DNA from: Lepus europaeus
Taxonomy: Eukaryota; Chordata; Mammalia; Lagomorpha; Leporidae
Length of the DNA: 64,000 nucleotides
Reading direction: 5' to 3'
Assembly: GCF_033115175.1 (NCBI RefSeq)
Contig: NC_084837.1
Coordinates: 90,268,499-90,332,498 of the forward strand
Positions within the stretch are counted from its first letter, which is position 1. The number at the start of each line of letters is the position of its first letter. A program made the translations under genes and the position numbers. This document shows, one piece after another, positions 33,770-45,462 of the stretch. The notes beneath the pieces were generated by a model. It did no database searches and had not been told where the DNA came from. It saw only the letters and a program-made list of their open reading frames with translations.

Positions 33770-33905
33770 TTCTGCCTCTCGTGAGCAAGTAGCTTTAAGC
33801 TCCCTGACTCAGTTTCCCTGTCTGCAAAAGGGGAATCACGATCCCCTCCTCTGGGGCCTCCTGGGAGCGGTAATTGAGAGCAGGTGTAATAACAGTGTGC
33901 AGTGT
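33770..33905 (-). repeat. MIR relic
   Basis: Antisense MIR: 'gagcaagtagctttaagctc', 'ctcagtttccctgtctgcaa', then 'agcggtaattgagagcaggt'. Confidence 0.8.
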
Positions 33906-36120
33906 GGGTGGCCATAGCTGACATTTCATCCACCTGCTGGCCCACCTGCCCGCACATGCGTCCTGAGCCCCTTCTCGGGCCTTGACCTAGTTGCTAGGGA
34001 TGCAGGATGCCTGGGACTCGGTCCATGTCGTCCAGGAAGCATTCTTCCAGCAGAATAGAGAACCGCTGAAACCAACGTCTGGACGCTGTGTGACATCAGC
34101 GGACAGAGCCGTGGATGAGGAGTGCTTCTTCTGCCTGGGGGCGATCCACTGAGCTGGGTTCCCCGGCTGAGTTCCCAGGGAAAGGCAAAGGCGGTACCCT
34201 GCTGCTGGATCCTAACTCTTAAAGGGCGTGCCAGCTGGCGCCCTCTAGTGCCCGGCGCTGGACCCTGCAGCACTGTTCTGTGAGGGTGAGGAGGCAGAGA
34301 AGTGGTCGTGGGCTTGCAAGGGCCCGAGGGGCTCTCTGTGAGCACATACCCATACCGAGTGCTTCATCAACATTTGCACCTTGCTCGGTGGCCACCTGCG
34401 GCTCACAGAGGAAGCTCAGGGTTTGAAATCTGCCTGGACCCTGCTGGGATCAACCCCCAGGGACTCCTTGGGCTCCTGGGTCTGTGTGTGCTGCCTGTTG
34501 AGAACACACAGCTGTGGGGGGCTCTCTGCTTTCATAGAGCACCCACTGGAAGGATGGCACCCACTCTCGCAGAACTCCAACCTACAGCCTCCTCTGCACT
34601 AAAAGACGCCAGCCCCCCGCCCCCCAAGCCCAGCTGCCCTGTGTAGACAGATGTGTGGGATGCCCGAGGACCCCACAGTCTAGGGCCACTCCCACCCCCA
34701 CCTTGCGGTGCAGGGGGCCCGCTGGCCACATGCTGTGCTGGCTGGGAATCCATGTGTGAGCAGCATTCTCGAAGCTTCCAGACGGTGGTACTGGTGGGCG
34801 ATCTTCAAGTGGGAAATGCAAACCCATACGTGGGGTCCATCCCTGTGAAGGTGAACCGCTGGCCCTTCCAGGACAGAGGAGCCTGACCCACTCACCTTTC
34901 CGGGTGGCCGGTGGGCTCCCGAGGTAGCAGTGCCACATCCGGGGTTTGCTGGTGGTCTCCACTGATGCAGGAGGGACACCCAGAGACGGCAGGAGCCAGG
35001 CGAGCCTTGGGAAGTGCAAGTCCACACTGTCAGCCCCTCAGTAGCTCAGGCCCCTGCCGCTGTCGCTGCTGCACTAACAGGCCCGGCTCATGGGCCCCGG
35101 GGTGGCACTTGCCGACTGACCAAATGGTGCAGTCCACTCAGTGGTTTGGGGCCTCCTCGGTGGTCATGTTTTTCTGGAAGGGCTACTACCTCCTACCAAA
35201 TCCTCATCCTGCCAGCTCACTACTGTATGCCCATCCATATGCTACTGCCCCACACTTCCTCGCCTCGGACTGTCCAAGCTCCTGCCCATATGGCCAGGTC
35301 ACAGTCCCCCCAGACTCTCCCTCTGGGCTGCTTCTCCTACCACACGGATGGGAGCAGGTGCGCTGAGCACGGCTCCATCCGTGGGGAAGACACTTCCTCT
35401 GCTCCGTCTCGGATGTGACCGTAACACAGGCACTGCTCTCCTTCTGCAGTCTTCTTAGATACTGACCCAACCTGAACCGAGCTCCAGCTGTTCCCTCCCC
35501 TTGTAGCTGGTTGTATAGGAACTGTCTTCCCTCCAACACCACACACACACACACACACACAGCCACAGATGCCACCTGGGGGAGGGGCCCGGGACCCTGG
35601 GTACCCAGGCCTGCAGCGTACCCCTGCCTCGGTGCCACACGAGCCTTGATGGGGACACGTGCCTTGCATCTCACCGCAGCCCCTCCCTGTCTGACTTTGG
35701 GATTCGGCCACCCTAGTTCCTGACGAATGGCCTTTGACGCCCGCTGAGCACGTGTTCCATTCAACCGGGGCCAGTGCCAGGCCAGCAGGAGCTGTTCCAC
35801 GAGGGCAGTGCAGCTCTCTGCTGTGGGCTCCCCAAGGCCTTGCTCCAGAGCCCCAGGGGTCTTCGCCATGACTCTCACTGGAGCTGGCTGCAAGCCCTGT
35901 GCTGGCATCTCCAGCACCCGGGCCCAGGGGGAGGCAATGGCACCCTGGCAGTGACCAGGGGCCCTCTCCTTCTCTGGTCCCATCCACACCTGCCTTCTTG
36001 GCTGCCCAGGATATGGGAGGAACAACGCGAAGCTTCGTCTGTCCGGGCTGTGCTTCCTTCTTTGAGATCCAGGAGGCAAGGGGAGTGGCTTCTCAGCTGC
36101 CTTGGATCCCAGAGTCCCTG
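33906..36120. other. no gene; unassigned GC-rich sequence
   Basis: 2.2 kb with no SINE. A (CA)n microsatellite lies at 35540-35560 and a CTCF-like motif at 34236-34251. The 291-codon minus frame (35204-36079) includes CVCVCVC from the CA run and overlaps equally open plus frames. Not credible as a gene. Confidence 0.45.
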
Positions 36121-36123
36121 GGC

Positions 36124-36412
36124 AGAGGTACAGAGACAGAGAGAGAGAGGTCTTCCATCCACTGGTTTACTCTGCATGTGGCCACAGCGGCTGGGGCTGG
36201 GCCAGCACAAAGCCAGGAGCCTGAAGCTGCTTCTGGGTCTCCCACGTGGATGCAGGAGCCCAAGCACTTGGACCATTGTCTGCTGCCTTCGCAGGTCCAT
36301 TAGCAGGGAGCTGGATCAGAAATGGAGCAGCCGGGACTTGAACCGGTGCCCACATAGGATGCCAGTACTGCAGGCAGTGGCTCAGCCCGTTGTGCCACAG
36401 TGCCGACCCATC
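36124..36412 (-). repeat. CSINE
   Basis: Antisense from 'agaggtacagagacagagag' to 'gtgccacagtgccgaccc'. The T-rich tail is missing or replaced. Confidence 0.9.
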
Positions 36413-36419
36413 TGAAACT

Positions 36420-36645
36420 TTTTTTTAAGAGAGACAGAGATCTCCCACCGCTGGTTCACTCCCCAAATGCCTGCAATCCCCAGAACTGGGCCAGGCAGAA
36501 GAACCCAACCCAGATCTATTACACGGATGGTGGGGACTAAAACACTTGAGCTGGCACCTGCTGCCTCCTGGGGTCTCCACTAGCAAGAAGGTGGAGTCAG
36601 GAGCCACAGCCAAGGACAGAGCCCAAGGACTCGGATGTGGGCCAG
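36420..36645 (-). repeat. older CSINE, 3' part
   Basis: Antisense tail 'tttttttaagagagacagag', then 'gggactaaaacacttgagct', 'ctgctgcctcctggggtctc'. It fades out near 36640. The previous SINE lies directly at its tail. Confidence 0.8.
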
Positions 36646-38387
36646 CTGGCAGGCTAGCTGGCAGGCTGAGTGCACACCCCAGGCCCCCGAGTCTCTGCAG
36701 GGCACACCCGTGTCTCACCCAGGCCTCCCACGTCCTCGCCACCTCTTGCCCATCTCAGCCAAGCAGCTCGATGTCTCCACAGAACAGAGCAGAGTGAGTC
36801 TGGGACCGCGGTGGTGCGGGACAGACAGCCGGAGAGTTCCCATAGACCTGGGACAAGTCCTACCTGGGTAGATTCGCCCCCCCCCCCCACCGTCTTTATG
36901 TGAAGTGTTGCTGGTCTTTTTTTTTTTTTTTCTAATTGGAATGCGAAAGAATGCATTCACCCATGGGTGGCTGGGACCGTGGACCTGAGGCTGTGACACT
37001 CGGATCACACCCGGTGCAGCAGCCTGAAGGGTGGAGCCCGCTGAAGCCGGACACCTGCAGCGCACAGCTCAGGGCCCCCAGCGAGGACTGAGCGACAGCT
37101 GGGACGCCGCGGCCCTCGCTCCTTGGGAAACTGTCTGCCTTCATGATGTTCCCGACTGCTCAACCTGGGTGTCTACCTCTCGTCTTTTCCCTTTTTCCCG
37201 CATGTGGAAAGGGCGTTTGGTGCTGTCCGCTGGAGGTCACAGCTTCTACAACTCCAGGTCCTCTTGCTCCGCGCCTCTCCGCCCCTCCCATCGGCACTCC
37301 CCCATATTCGCTGGGAGCTGAGCTGCGCAGCACCCGCTCCTCCATTTTAAGGTTCTTGCGGGGTAGAAAAGCATCCAGAGGCTCCCCGAGGCCCAGCCGC
37401 CCCGCCTGTGTCAGGATGTGGGGGAGCAGAGCTCATGCAGCCTCCCGTCCCTCAGGTCCCGGCAAGAACATCCCTTCTAGAAAATACCATGGTCCCGTTA
37501 GATAAGGGCAACGAACCAGGCCTGCTTGGAAGGCTGTCGGGCCCCCGGGGGGCACGGATGCCGGCTTTGGGGTTCAGGGCGGAGTCTCCATCCCCAGCAC
37601 CCCCATAGGTGCAGTGTAGGAGACTGGCAGGGGCAGCGCCAGGGCCCAGAAAGACTGGTGTTGCTGCTGGAAGGGTCTCCGTCCCGCCGCGGGGTCTCCC
37701 AACCCCAGAGCCCTGCCCGCTCTGCGCCGGGCAGTGAGCCGTTCTGGCCAGGCTGAGCACTTTGGGTGGCAAATGGCCTCCGGGCTCTCGTTGAGGGCCA
37801 GTCCGGTGCCAGCCTTTACCCCGCCCGCTCAGCGCAGGCTCCCTCTTGCCGCTGCCGAAGCTGCTCCAAGCCCCTGGGGCTGCCCAGGGCCCATCTTCCC
37901 AGTGTCTCCCCCTGCACAGCGCCGTGTGTGGGCCTGAGCCATGTGTGGAGGGAGTTTCTGTGCCTCGACTCTGGACCTGGCTGCCCCACGGCTTCCGTGG
38001 CATCCAGCCACCCGCAGGGAGGCCCTGTCCAAGCCGGGAGCCCAGCCACCCCAGTCCGGTGCGTCTCGCTGCTCTGCCTGAGTTTCCCGAGTTGAGTTTT
38101 GGTCATTTGAGTGCTTCCACCAGGCTGCCCCTGGCCCAGATAGGAAAGGGAGGGAGGAGGGAGCGGGGAGGGGGGAAGAGGGAGAGAGCGGGGGAGGGGG
38201 AAGGGGGAGGGAGGAGGGACATTGCCTTGCTTTGCCCCCGTCCTGCCTGGTACCTGTCTACTCTGGTTTTAGGCTGACCGTTTCCTTTGCTAACCTTGCC
38301 CTTGACCTTGGCAAGTTTTTTCACCTGGGCCTTCACTCTATCCCCTGGGCCATGAAGCAGAACAAACCAACCCTACACATGGCAACT
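36646..38387. other. no gene; unassigned GC-rich sequence
   Basis: 1.7 kb, moderately CpG-rich at 37.03-37.6 kb, with a 12-base C run (36877-36888) and a T run (36918-36931). Many stop-free frames on both strands, none coherent. Confidence 0.45.
38139..38222 (+). repeat. purine-rich, G-quadruplex-prone tract
   Basis: About 84 bases almost free of pyrimidines on the plus strand, with many GGGAGG / GGGGAAGG runs. Located 300 bp left of the minisatellite. Confidence 0.85.
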
Positions 38388-39125
38388 CATTTATTTATTT
38401 TTTTATTTGAGGGATGGAGACAGCTGCCGGCCGTTGGTTCCCTCCCCCGAATCCCTGCAGCGGCTGCGTTGGTGGAAAGAGAAGCAAAGCTGGCGGCTGG
38501 GGGGTAGGGACTCAATCCAGGTGTCCCACGTGGGCCATGGGGACCCAGCTCCGTGGGCAGCGGGGACCCAGCCCCGTGGGCCACGGGGACCCAGCTCTGT
38601 GGGCCGCGGGGACCCAGCCCCGTGGGCTGCGGGGACCCAGCTCCGTGGGCAGTGGGAATCCAGCCCCGTGGGCAGCGGGACCCAGCTCCGTGGGCAGTGG
38701 GAATCCAGCCCCGTGGGCAGTGGGAATCCAGCCCCGTGGGCAGCGGGACCCAGCTCCGTGGGCAGTGGGAATCCAGCCCTGTGGGCAGTGGGGACCCAGC
38801 TCTGTGGGCCGCGGGGACCCAGCCCCGTGGGCCGCGGGGACCCAGCTCCGTGGGCCGCGGGGACCCAGCCCCGTGGGCAGTGGGAATCCAGCCCCGTGGG
38901 CAGCGGGACCCAGCTCCGTGGGCAGTGGGAATCCAGCCCCGTGGGCAGCGGGACCCAGCTCCGTGGGCAGTGGGAATCCAGCCCTGTGGGCAGTGGGGAC
39001 CCAGCTCTGTGGGCCGCGGGGACCCAGCTCCGTGGGCCATGGCTGCTGCCTCCCAGGGTCTGCTGGGCTCGGGAGTGGAGCCTCAAGCCCAGGTCCCCTG
39101 GTATGGGACACCAGTGGCCTGAATG
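38388..39125 (-). repeat. CSINE expanded by an internal minisatellite
   Basis: Left side is an antisense CSINE tail and body ('atttatttattttttttattt'-like start, 'gggactcaatccaggtgtcc'). The right side resumes the same SINE ('ggctgctgcctcccagggtc', then 'gtatgggacaccagtggcct'). Between them is a 502-bp tandem array made from the SINE's own 'gtgggtggcagggacccaac'-like segment. Confidence 0.8.
38530..39031. repeat. 22-unit minisatellite (22-23 bp unit)
   Basis: Eighteen 23-bp and four 22-bp units, each starting GTGGG: GTGGGC(A/C/T)(G/A)(C/T) followed by GGG(G)ACCCAGC or GGGAATCCAGC, then YCY. The four short units (7, 10, 17, 19) lack one G. Units 9-12 match 18-21 and units 6-8 match 16-18, showing internal duplication of about 9-10 units. 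No stop codons arise, so frames of about 200-270 codons stay open on both strands; they are artefacts. Confidence 0.95.
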
Positions 39126-39985
39126 CCCCCCCCCCAGCAAATACCATAGACATTCAGGGTTCATCCTCCCTCTCTCATGGGCTCCCACTGTATCTACCCG
39201 GCAGACTTGAAAAATCAATTAATTTGTAGCCAGCGTGACTCTAGGAAAGATTGAAAGCAATTTGTGCATTCAGATGTAATACCAGACAATGAAGTTAATT
39301 CTAAAACAATAAAAGCAGAAATCGGAGCAAATCGGATAAGATAGCAATGGTGAAACAGAGAATGAGGTCCATGCGAACCGTGCGGTTAACAGAGACAGGG
39401 CAAGCAAAGATCCACAGCTGAGCTTCCAGGCGGCCAGTGCAAAGAAAGCAACTCGAGTCATTCTAGGATTCCTTAGTGGAGCTGAGAGATTCAGCTGCCC
39501 CTGGGGTTAGCCTTCCTCCTGCAGAGACTGGGAACCGCCGCTTCCACCGTGATCCCCTCCGCACCCATAAACAGAGCAGGACAGCTCATGGCACTGCTTC
39601 CGAGGTTCAGATCCGAATCGACAGTCCCATCACCGCAGCCCTGCACGGCACCGCCATTCACCATGGCAGTGGGCAGGACTTTCTCAGAATCCCGCCCATC
39701 ACCGAGAGAGACATGGCGACTGAGGTGGGGTCCTCCGGGTCCTCGCTCCCATGACGACCCTGCTGCGACACAGTCACAGAAACCGGTGTAACCACAGCCT
39801 CCATCCACGTCCGTTTTGATTTAACGGTGTGTTTTAGATTCGACTGTGGTCATACAGACGTCAGCTGAGCTTCCTTGATTTCTGAGCTCTATCTCAGAGC
39901 GTGTGCGCTGTGTCTGCTTGGCTCTCTCCCCACCGATGGACACTGAAGCCAGCCAGCATTTCCCTGTTAGAATCAAAGCTGCAGA
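39126..39985. other. no gene; unassigned sequence
   Basis: AT-rich, repeat-poor part at 39190-39480 ('aaatcaattaatttgtagcc'), then mixed sequence. No coding signal. Confidence 0.4.
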
Positions 39986-40326
39986 GGCCAGCGCTGTGAC
40001 ACAGCGGCTTATCCCGATGCTTGTGACACCAGCATCCCATGTGGACACCTGTTCGAGTCCCGGCTGCTTCACTTCCGACCCAGCTCCCTGCTTATGAAAG
40101 CAGTGGAAGATGGCCTGGTGCTTGGGCTGCTGCACCCATGTGGGAGACCCAGATAAAACTCCCGGCTCCTGGCTTCGGTATGGGCCAGCTCTGGCCATTG
40201 CGGCCATTTGGGGAGTGAACCAGCAGATGGAAGACCTCCCTGCCTCTCTTTCTGTGTGTGTGTGTGTCCCTCTCTCCCTGTAACTCTGCCTTTCAAATAA
40301 AAACAAATAAATCTTCTTAAAAAAGA
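39986..40326 (+). repeat. CSINE
   Basis: Sense from 'aggccagcgctgtgacacag' to 'aaataaaaacaaataaatct', with a (TG)n run at 40251-40266 in the CT region. Confidence 0.92.
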
Positions 40327-41469
40327 CAAAAAAGTGCTGCCGCCGCCAGCGAGGCCACACTGCTGTGCCCGCGTGTGTGGCTGGCGTGGTTTTTCTCTGT
40401 GGCCAGTTGGAACTTGAGCTCATCTTGGGTCATTTCTCTTTGCTGTATGGATGAATGAGCTTCCTTCGTAGGCTGTCTCGCGGCCCTTTCTCTGTTCCAT
40501 GAATGGCCCATGTCCTTAGGCTGTGCCTTGCTGGTTTATGCTTTTCCTAGTTTAAGAAATTCTTCCTGTCTTCTCCAAATTATTAAAAAAAAAAAAAAGA
40601 TGCCTCCTTCTTACAAATCACTTCTTTCCTTACCACGTGAGCAACGCAGTTGTCTTACAGAACAGTCTGGAAATATTTGCCATCAAGAAGAACGGCTGCG
40701 TGGCATCCCGCCGCCCGGAGCCAGCCCCTCGTAGTGAGTGAGTGGCCATTTGTGCCTCGGGGCAGTGGTTAAGTGGCTGTGGGCGGAGTCCCAGGGCAGA
40801 GACCACGCAGTGCCACCGTGCGGCTCTGAGCATTTGCTCTGGGACCTTAGATCTGGCAGTCTTCCTTCCTGGCTTGCAGCTCTGGGGCTCCGGGGCTGCT
40901 TTTTGTGTCTTTGTATTGACCAGCTCGGGGTTTCGACGCGTCTGCGCTAACACCTGCTGGCCTCTCAGCTCCTTCCCTCTTGTGCTCACTTTGCTAACCA
41001 TTGGCTGAACCAGCCCCGGTGACCTCATGAGAAAAGGAAACACAAGGTGTGGGCACACTGGCGGGAATGGAGCAGCACTAACCCCCTGCCCACCCAGCCA
41101 CCTCCCAACCGCCCACGGTGGCAATCAGATTTCAACACGAGCTGTGGCATGGACCAGCCGTGGTCAGGCCCTAGCAGGTGCTCTTCCAGACCCGGGAGAG
41201 GGCAGAGTCGGCCAAGAGCTGGGCAGCAGGGAGGCAAGGTGGGTGGCCTGCTGGGCGCTGGGGTTCTCTGTACGGGGACACTGATTTCCTTACCAGCACC
41301 AATACGGAGAGTGGCTAGGGCAAGCTCCGGCACGCAAGTCGGGATGGCCCCGGGGAGGGGTGCTCCCTCCCCACCTCGGTCACTGACTTGTCCTGAGCTG
41401 GCCCTGGGCCTCAGGACTCCTCGGGGAGGCCGGTGGGCTGGGCAGTGACGGGAGGGCAGTGAAGCTTCA
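40327..41469. other. no gene; unassigned sequence
   Basis: Mixed sequence with an A14 run near 40584-40597. Open frames overlap on both strands; no domain recognised. Confidence 0.45.
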
Positions 41470-41602
41470 GCCCCACGCCCGGCTCATTGAGTGAATTATT
41501 TGGCCTCTCTGAAGCTCAGTGTCACAACGAGATGGGGACACGATGGCCCCTACCTTGTGCAGTTCAGCGTAAGAACTTAATGAAATGGTCCAGGTGCAGC
41601 AG
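41470..41602 (-). repeat. MIR relic
   Basis: Antisense MIR: 'gaattatttggcctctctga', 'agctcagtgtcacaacgaga', 'tggggacacgatggccccta', 'agaacttaatgaaatggtcc'. Confidence 0.75.
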
Positions 41603-43267
41603 GGAGCTTGGAACCTTTCTCACTGTCACTGCTGCGGGCTAGGCGCCCTACCCAGAATGGCCAGCAGGTGGTGCTGTCTCAGAACAAATCTCCCAGCTGC
41701 ACGTGGAAAGGTTCGCCTCCTGGATATCGGGGGTCCTGGCTGGAGCCAGAGCTCACCTCAGAGGCAGGGGGGCTGAGAGCGCAGCCCCCTCATTCTCCAG
41801 GGGGTTCCTGGGGCCAAGAAGGGTGCACTGCATTTCTGTAACCCTAACGGAGCCAGAACTGGAACCCAGCCCACCGGCCCCCCAGAGGGTCTCCTGGACT
41901 CTCCAGTCTCCCTCCCACCTGTGGGTGGCCCCCCACCCTTTGGGTGGGATGCCCAGATCCGTGCAGCCTGTGGGGTGTCTGCGTGGGGAAGCTGACTCCT
42001 GACTCGGGAGAAGGAAGCCCAGGTCATGACCCTTGGCGGCCCTAGTTGCGGGTCCTTACTTGATCTGTCCCAACAGACCAGGGTGGGCCAAGAGAGGGGC
42101 GTGGGGTGAACCTGAGGCCTGACCCGGAAAAGAGGCAGCTCGCAGAGCACAGAGCCCCTGCGCTGTTGGGGACCTCTGGCCCCGCACCCCAACCCGCCTC
42201 AGGAGACCCAGCGGGGAGGGGTTCTCCTAAAGGCTGGGTGGCCCAGCCTGCTCCTCAGGGCAGCTCATGTCATCTTTGTCCCCTAGGCTGTTCCTAGCAG
42301 AACTCTGGGAGCAGAGCTGGGCCCTTGCCCAGCCCCCAGCCCCGCCCCCCGACCATGCATTGGTGGCCAGCTCGCTCCCTCCGCAGGCCCCACCCAGCAT
42401 CTTCCTTCTTCTACAGGAGGCCTGGGGGTGGGGGAGCCAGGGCCCTTGCAGGTGGGCAGAGCTCACGGCTACTCCACTGCTTTGGACCCAAGTCTGTTTT
42501 CAAAGTGAAAAACAGGGACCGGAGTTACAAAGGCTGTAGCTGGTTTAAAATGTTTATGGTTTCCAACAAGTCCCTTCCACTGACAGATCCTGAAGACGGC
42601 CTTATAAGAAGCTCCTCGGGTGACGGCAGGTGCAGCGCAGGTGCACGAATGGAAGGCCCAGAGCCCAGCGGCCTCTTGAGCCCTGGAGCCCCAGCCCCAG
42701 CCCCAGGTGCTGCAGAGCTGGAGGGGGGGCAAGAACCAGGGGCCTGACGTGGGCTCGGCTCTCCCCCGGCCCTGAAGTCAGGATGGCAGCTCCAGAAAGC
42801 GCCTTGGTCGCCAGCTCGGGCACATTTCCTGTTTTTTGGATGCTTAACCCATGACCTCTGGCCACAGCAGCCTCAGAAGAACCCTTTCAGCTGCCCCCCT
42901 GGGTACTGGGGCGCAGAGGAAGTCTGGTTCCATCCAAACGTGGGGCAGTCAGAGAGGGCATCTACGCCCCAGGGGCAGAGCCTGCCACAGGAGGGATGGG
43001 GTGGCAAGCCCTTGTTGCTGGGCAACCAGCTCCCTCAGTTGCCTTGGTAACGGCCCCGCCAGAGGGAGGCTGTGAGTCCCCAGTCTCCCCAGCACCAGCC
43101 GGCTCCTCCCCACTGTACACCACCTCCCACAGGTATTTCATGCCCCCCTCCATCTCCAGCCTCCCTGAGCCTCCAGGGTTGGGCTCAAGCAGTTCCCCAG
43201 CCCAGGGCATTGCTGGTGCCCACCCAGGCAGGGGCCCGAGAGGAGGATGCTGCGGCTCTCAGGGGAC
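41603..43267. other. no gene; unassigned GC-rich sequence
   Basis: 1.6 kb without SINEs. It contains a CTCF-like motif (41661-41675) and an AT-richer segment at 42480-42610. Frames up to 150 codons overlap in three registers with no domain. Confidence 0.45.
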
Positions 43268-43400
43268 TGGAGGAGCCAGTGCCAAAGTCACTTTGTCATT
43301 CATTCAACAAACAGTCGGCGAGTGCTCTCCCCACGTCAGGCTCCATGCTGGGCACAGGGGCCGGCTCCATCCCTCAGCCGGGAGTGGCAGGGTAGGGGAC
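43268..43400 (+). repeat. ancient L2/MIR-like relic
   Basis: 'cattcattcaacaaacagtc' followed by 'agtgctctccccacgtcagg' and 'atgctgggcaca' is the typical 'attcaacaaatatttattgagtgc ... ccaggcactg' pattern of L2/MIR ends. Confidence 0.55.
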
Positions 43401-44785
43401 CGTGTGTGTTCCACGAGGGATCCTGCTGTGAGCTCTGTGGCTCTCTGAGAGGGAGGAGGAGGCTCAGAGGGAGAGGAGAGGTGTCGGTAGGCGCCAGAGG
43501 TCGGAGCCACATGGAGAGGCGGGAGGCAGGGAGAGAGAGGCTAGGATTGGCAGTCTCTGCCCTCTGCCCCCTGAGAGGCCCAGTGAGGATTCTGCCATAG
43601 GAGGGAAGGCCAAGGTGCCAGAGATGCGGAAGGGGGCGAGAGCAGGGACTGACGAGCCGCGGGGAAGAGTTTGAACCTGTCCCTGGGAGCAATGGGGAGC
43701 CATGGATGGGTAAAGCGAGAGGGTGGCCGAGTCATATTGGACTCCTGGGAACACCAGCGACTCCCCGAGAAAGAGAAAGGATGGCAGGGGCAAGACTGGA
43801 TAGGGGAGACCAAGCTGGAGGCTGCCAGTCATCCAGGGCTGGAGAGGGCCACACAGCGGGGAGGCGGAGCTCAGTCGGTGGGGTGCCCCTTTGCGGGCGC
43901 TGCCGGAGGCCAGAGGCAGGTAGTGCAGAGTTCTGCTTTGCCAGTAGGTGGTGCCACTGAGCACATTTGTGCTGAGCCGCTGGAGGAGGTGCAGGGGACC
44001 TGGCAGAGAGCAGAAAGCCCCGCCCAGCTGCCCAGGGCCCTGTGCTGTTCACCCGGAAGCCAGGGACTCCCACCCAGAGAACCTGCGGCTGCCGGGGCCT
44101 CTGCAGCTCTTTCCTCCTCCCCCAGGCAGCCCTCCAGGCACCCTCCTTGGGCAAGCTTAGCCTGAGAGTAGCGGGAAGGCTTTCACTGCCGCGGCTGGGG
44201 TGGGGCATCCGGCTGGGTCCCAGGGAAACAGCGCACCCTTTGATTCCCTTTTACGCTGAGTGTCCTTTGAAAACCAGGCAGAGCCAGCCCTGGACTTGGG
44301 GGTGCTGGAGGGAAGCTGCAGGCCCACTGAGCCCCCGCATCTCCCGGGTCCCCAGGGGGAGGGGCTGGCTGAAGCGTCCCCTTTACACTGTGTGGGACTG
44401 GTCTTAGGTCCAGCCCAGCAGGAAGCAGATGGGAAAAAGAGATCCGTATCACGAGAATTCAGAGTACCGGGGATTAACCGATTAACCGGCCTGACGGGGT
44501 GGCGTGGGTTTGCAGAGGATCTTGGTGTTGAGTCTGCAGCCTAAGGGCCTTCACTCCCTCCACCCGGTCACTCTGCTTCTCGGAACAGGTGCGTGGGGTC
44601 AGCGGGGGCAGGAAATGGAGGAGTTGTGACCCAGGCTGTGCCATGGCAGCCTTTGTCATGGGGCCACAGACACGGAGCACTGGCCGCTCACAGGGAGGCA
44701 GTGTGGGAGGCCCCGCAAAGGAGTTGGTGAGGACAGAGAAAGGGTTTGGAACAGGAAACACTCGGGGCGTGCAAAATCATCTCTT
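43401..44785. other. no gene; possible further ancient repeat
   Basis: At 43660-43740 'gtttgaacctgtccctggga' and 'gcaatggggagccatggatg' resemble ancient interspersed repeats. The rest is GC-rich with a CTCF-like motif at 43941-43955. No credible coding frame. Confidence 0.4.
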
Positions 44786-45462
44786 TTAAAAGATTTACTT
44801 ATTGGGGCCAGGGCTGTGGCACAGCGGGTTAATACTCTGGCCTGCAGTGCCAGTACCCCATATAGGCCCTGGTTCGAGACCCGGCTGCTCCACTTCTGAT
44901 CCAGCTCTCTGTTATGGCCTGGGAAAGCAGTAGAAGATGGCCCAAGTCCTTGGGCCCTTGCACCCATGTGGGAGACCTGGAAGAAGCTCCTGGCTCCTGG
45001 CTTCGGACCAGCCCAGCTCCAGCTGTTGGGGCCATCTGGGGAGTGAGCCAGTGGGTGGAAGACCTCTCTCTGCCTCTCCTTTCCCTGTGTAACTCTGAAT
45101 TTCAAATAAATAAATAAAACTTTTAAAAAAGATTTACTTATTAATTTATGTGAAAGGCAAAGCAATAGCGAGAGAGAGAAAGAGAGAGAGAAGAGAGAGA
45201 TATCTTCCATCTGCTGGTTCACCCCCCAGATGGCCACAACAACCAGAGCAGAGCCAATCTGAAGCCAGGAGCCAGGAGCTTCTTCCAGGTCTCCCATGCT
45301 GGTGCAGGGGCCCAAGGACTTGGGGCATCTTCCACTGCTCTCCCCAGTGTGTTAGCAGGGAGCTAGATGGGAAGCGGAGCAGCTGGGACTTGAGCCGGTG
45401 CCCGTATTGAGATGGTAGCATGGCAGGCAGCGGCTTGACCCATTGTGTCACAATGCTGGCCG
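44786..45462 (-). repeat. CSINE split by another CSINE
   Basis: The antisense tail 'tttaaaagatttacttatt' at 44785-44803 resumes at 45127, and the body runs to 'ttgtgtcacaatgctggccg'. It hosts the sense SINE in between. Confidence 0.93.
44804..45126 (+). repeat. CSINE nested in the tail of another
   Basis: From 'ggggccagggctgtggcaca' to 'aataaataaaacttttaa'. A perfect 16-bp duplication AAAAGATTTACTTATT flanks it (44788-44803, 45127-45142). It begins right after TT, an ideal L1-endonuclease site supplied by the host SINE's tail. Confidence 0.96.

Noticed and set aside
35204..36079. 291-codon minus-strand frame
   Set aside because: Crosses a CA microsatellite and SINE-like sequence; equally long plus-strand frames overlap it; no domain or splice signals.
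37200..37240. Half-site resembling the neuronal silencer element (GGTGCTGTCC)
   Set aside because: Only one half of the RE1 motif is present.
38403..39229. Four overlapping open frames of about 190-271 codons with Gly/Pro/Trp repeats
   Set aside because: They arise because the 23-bp GC-rich minisatellite unit has no stop in any of several frames on either strand. No gene context.
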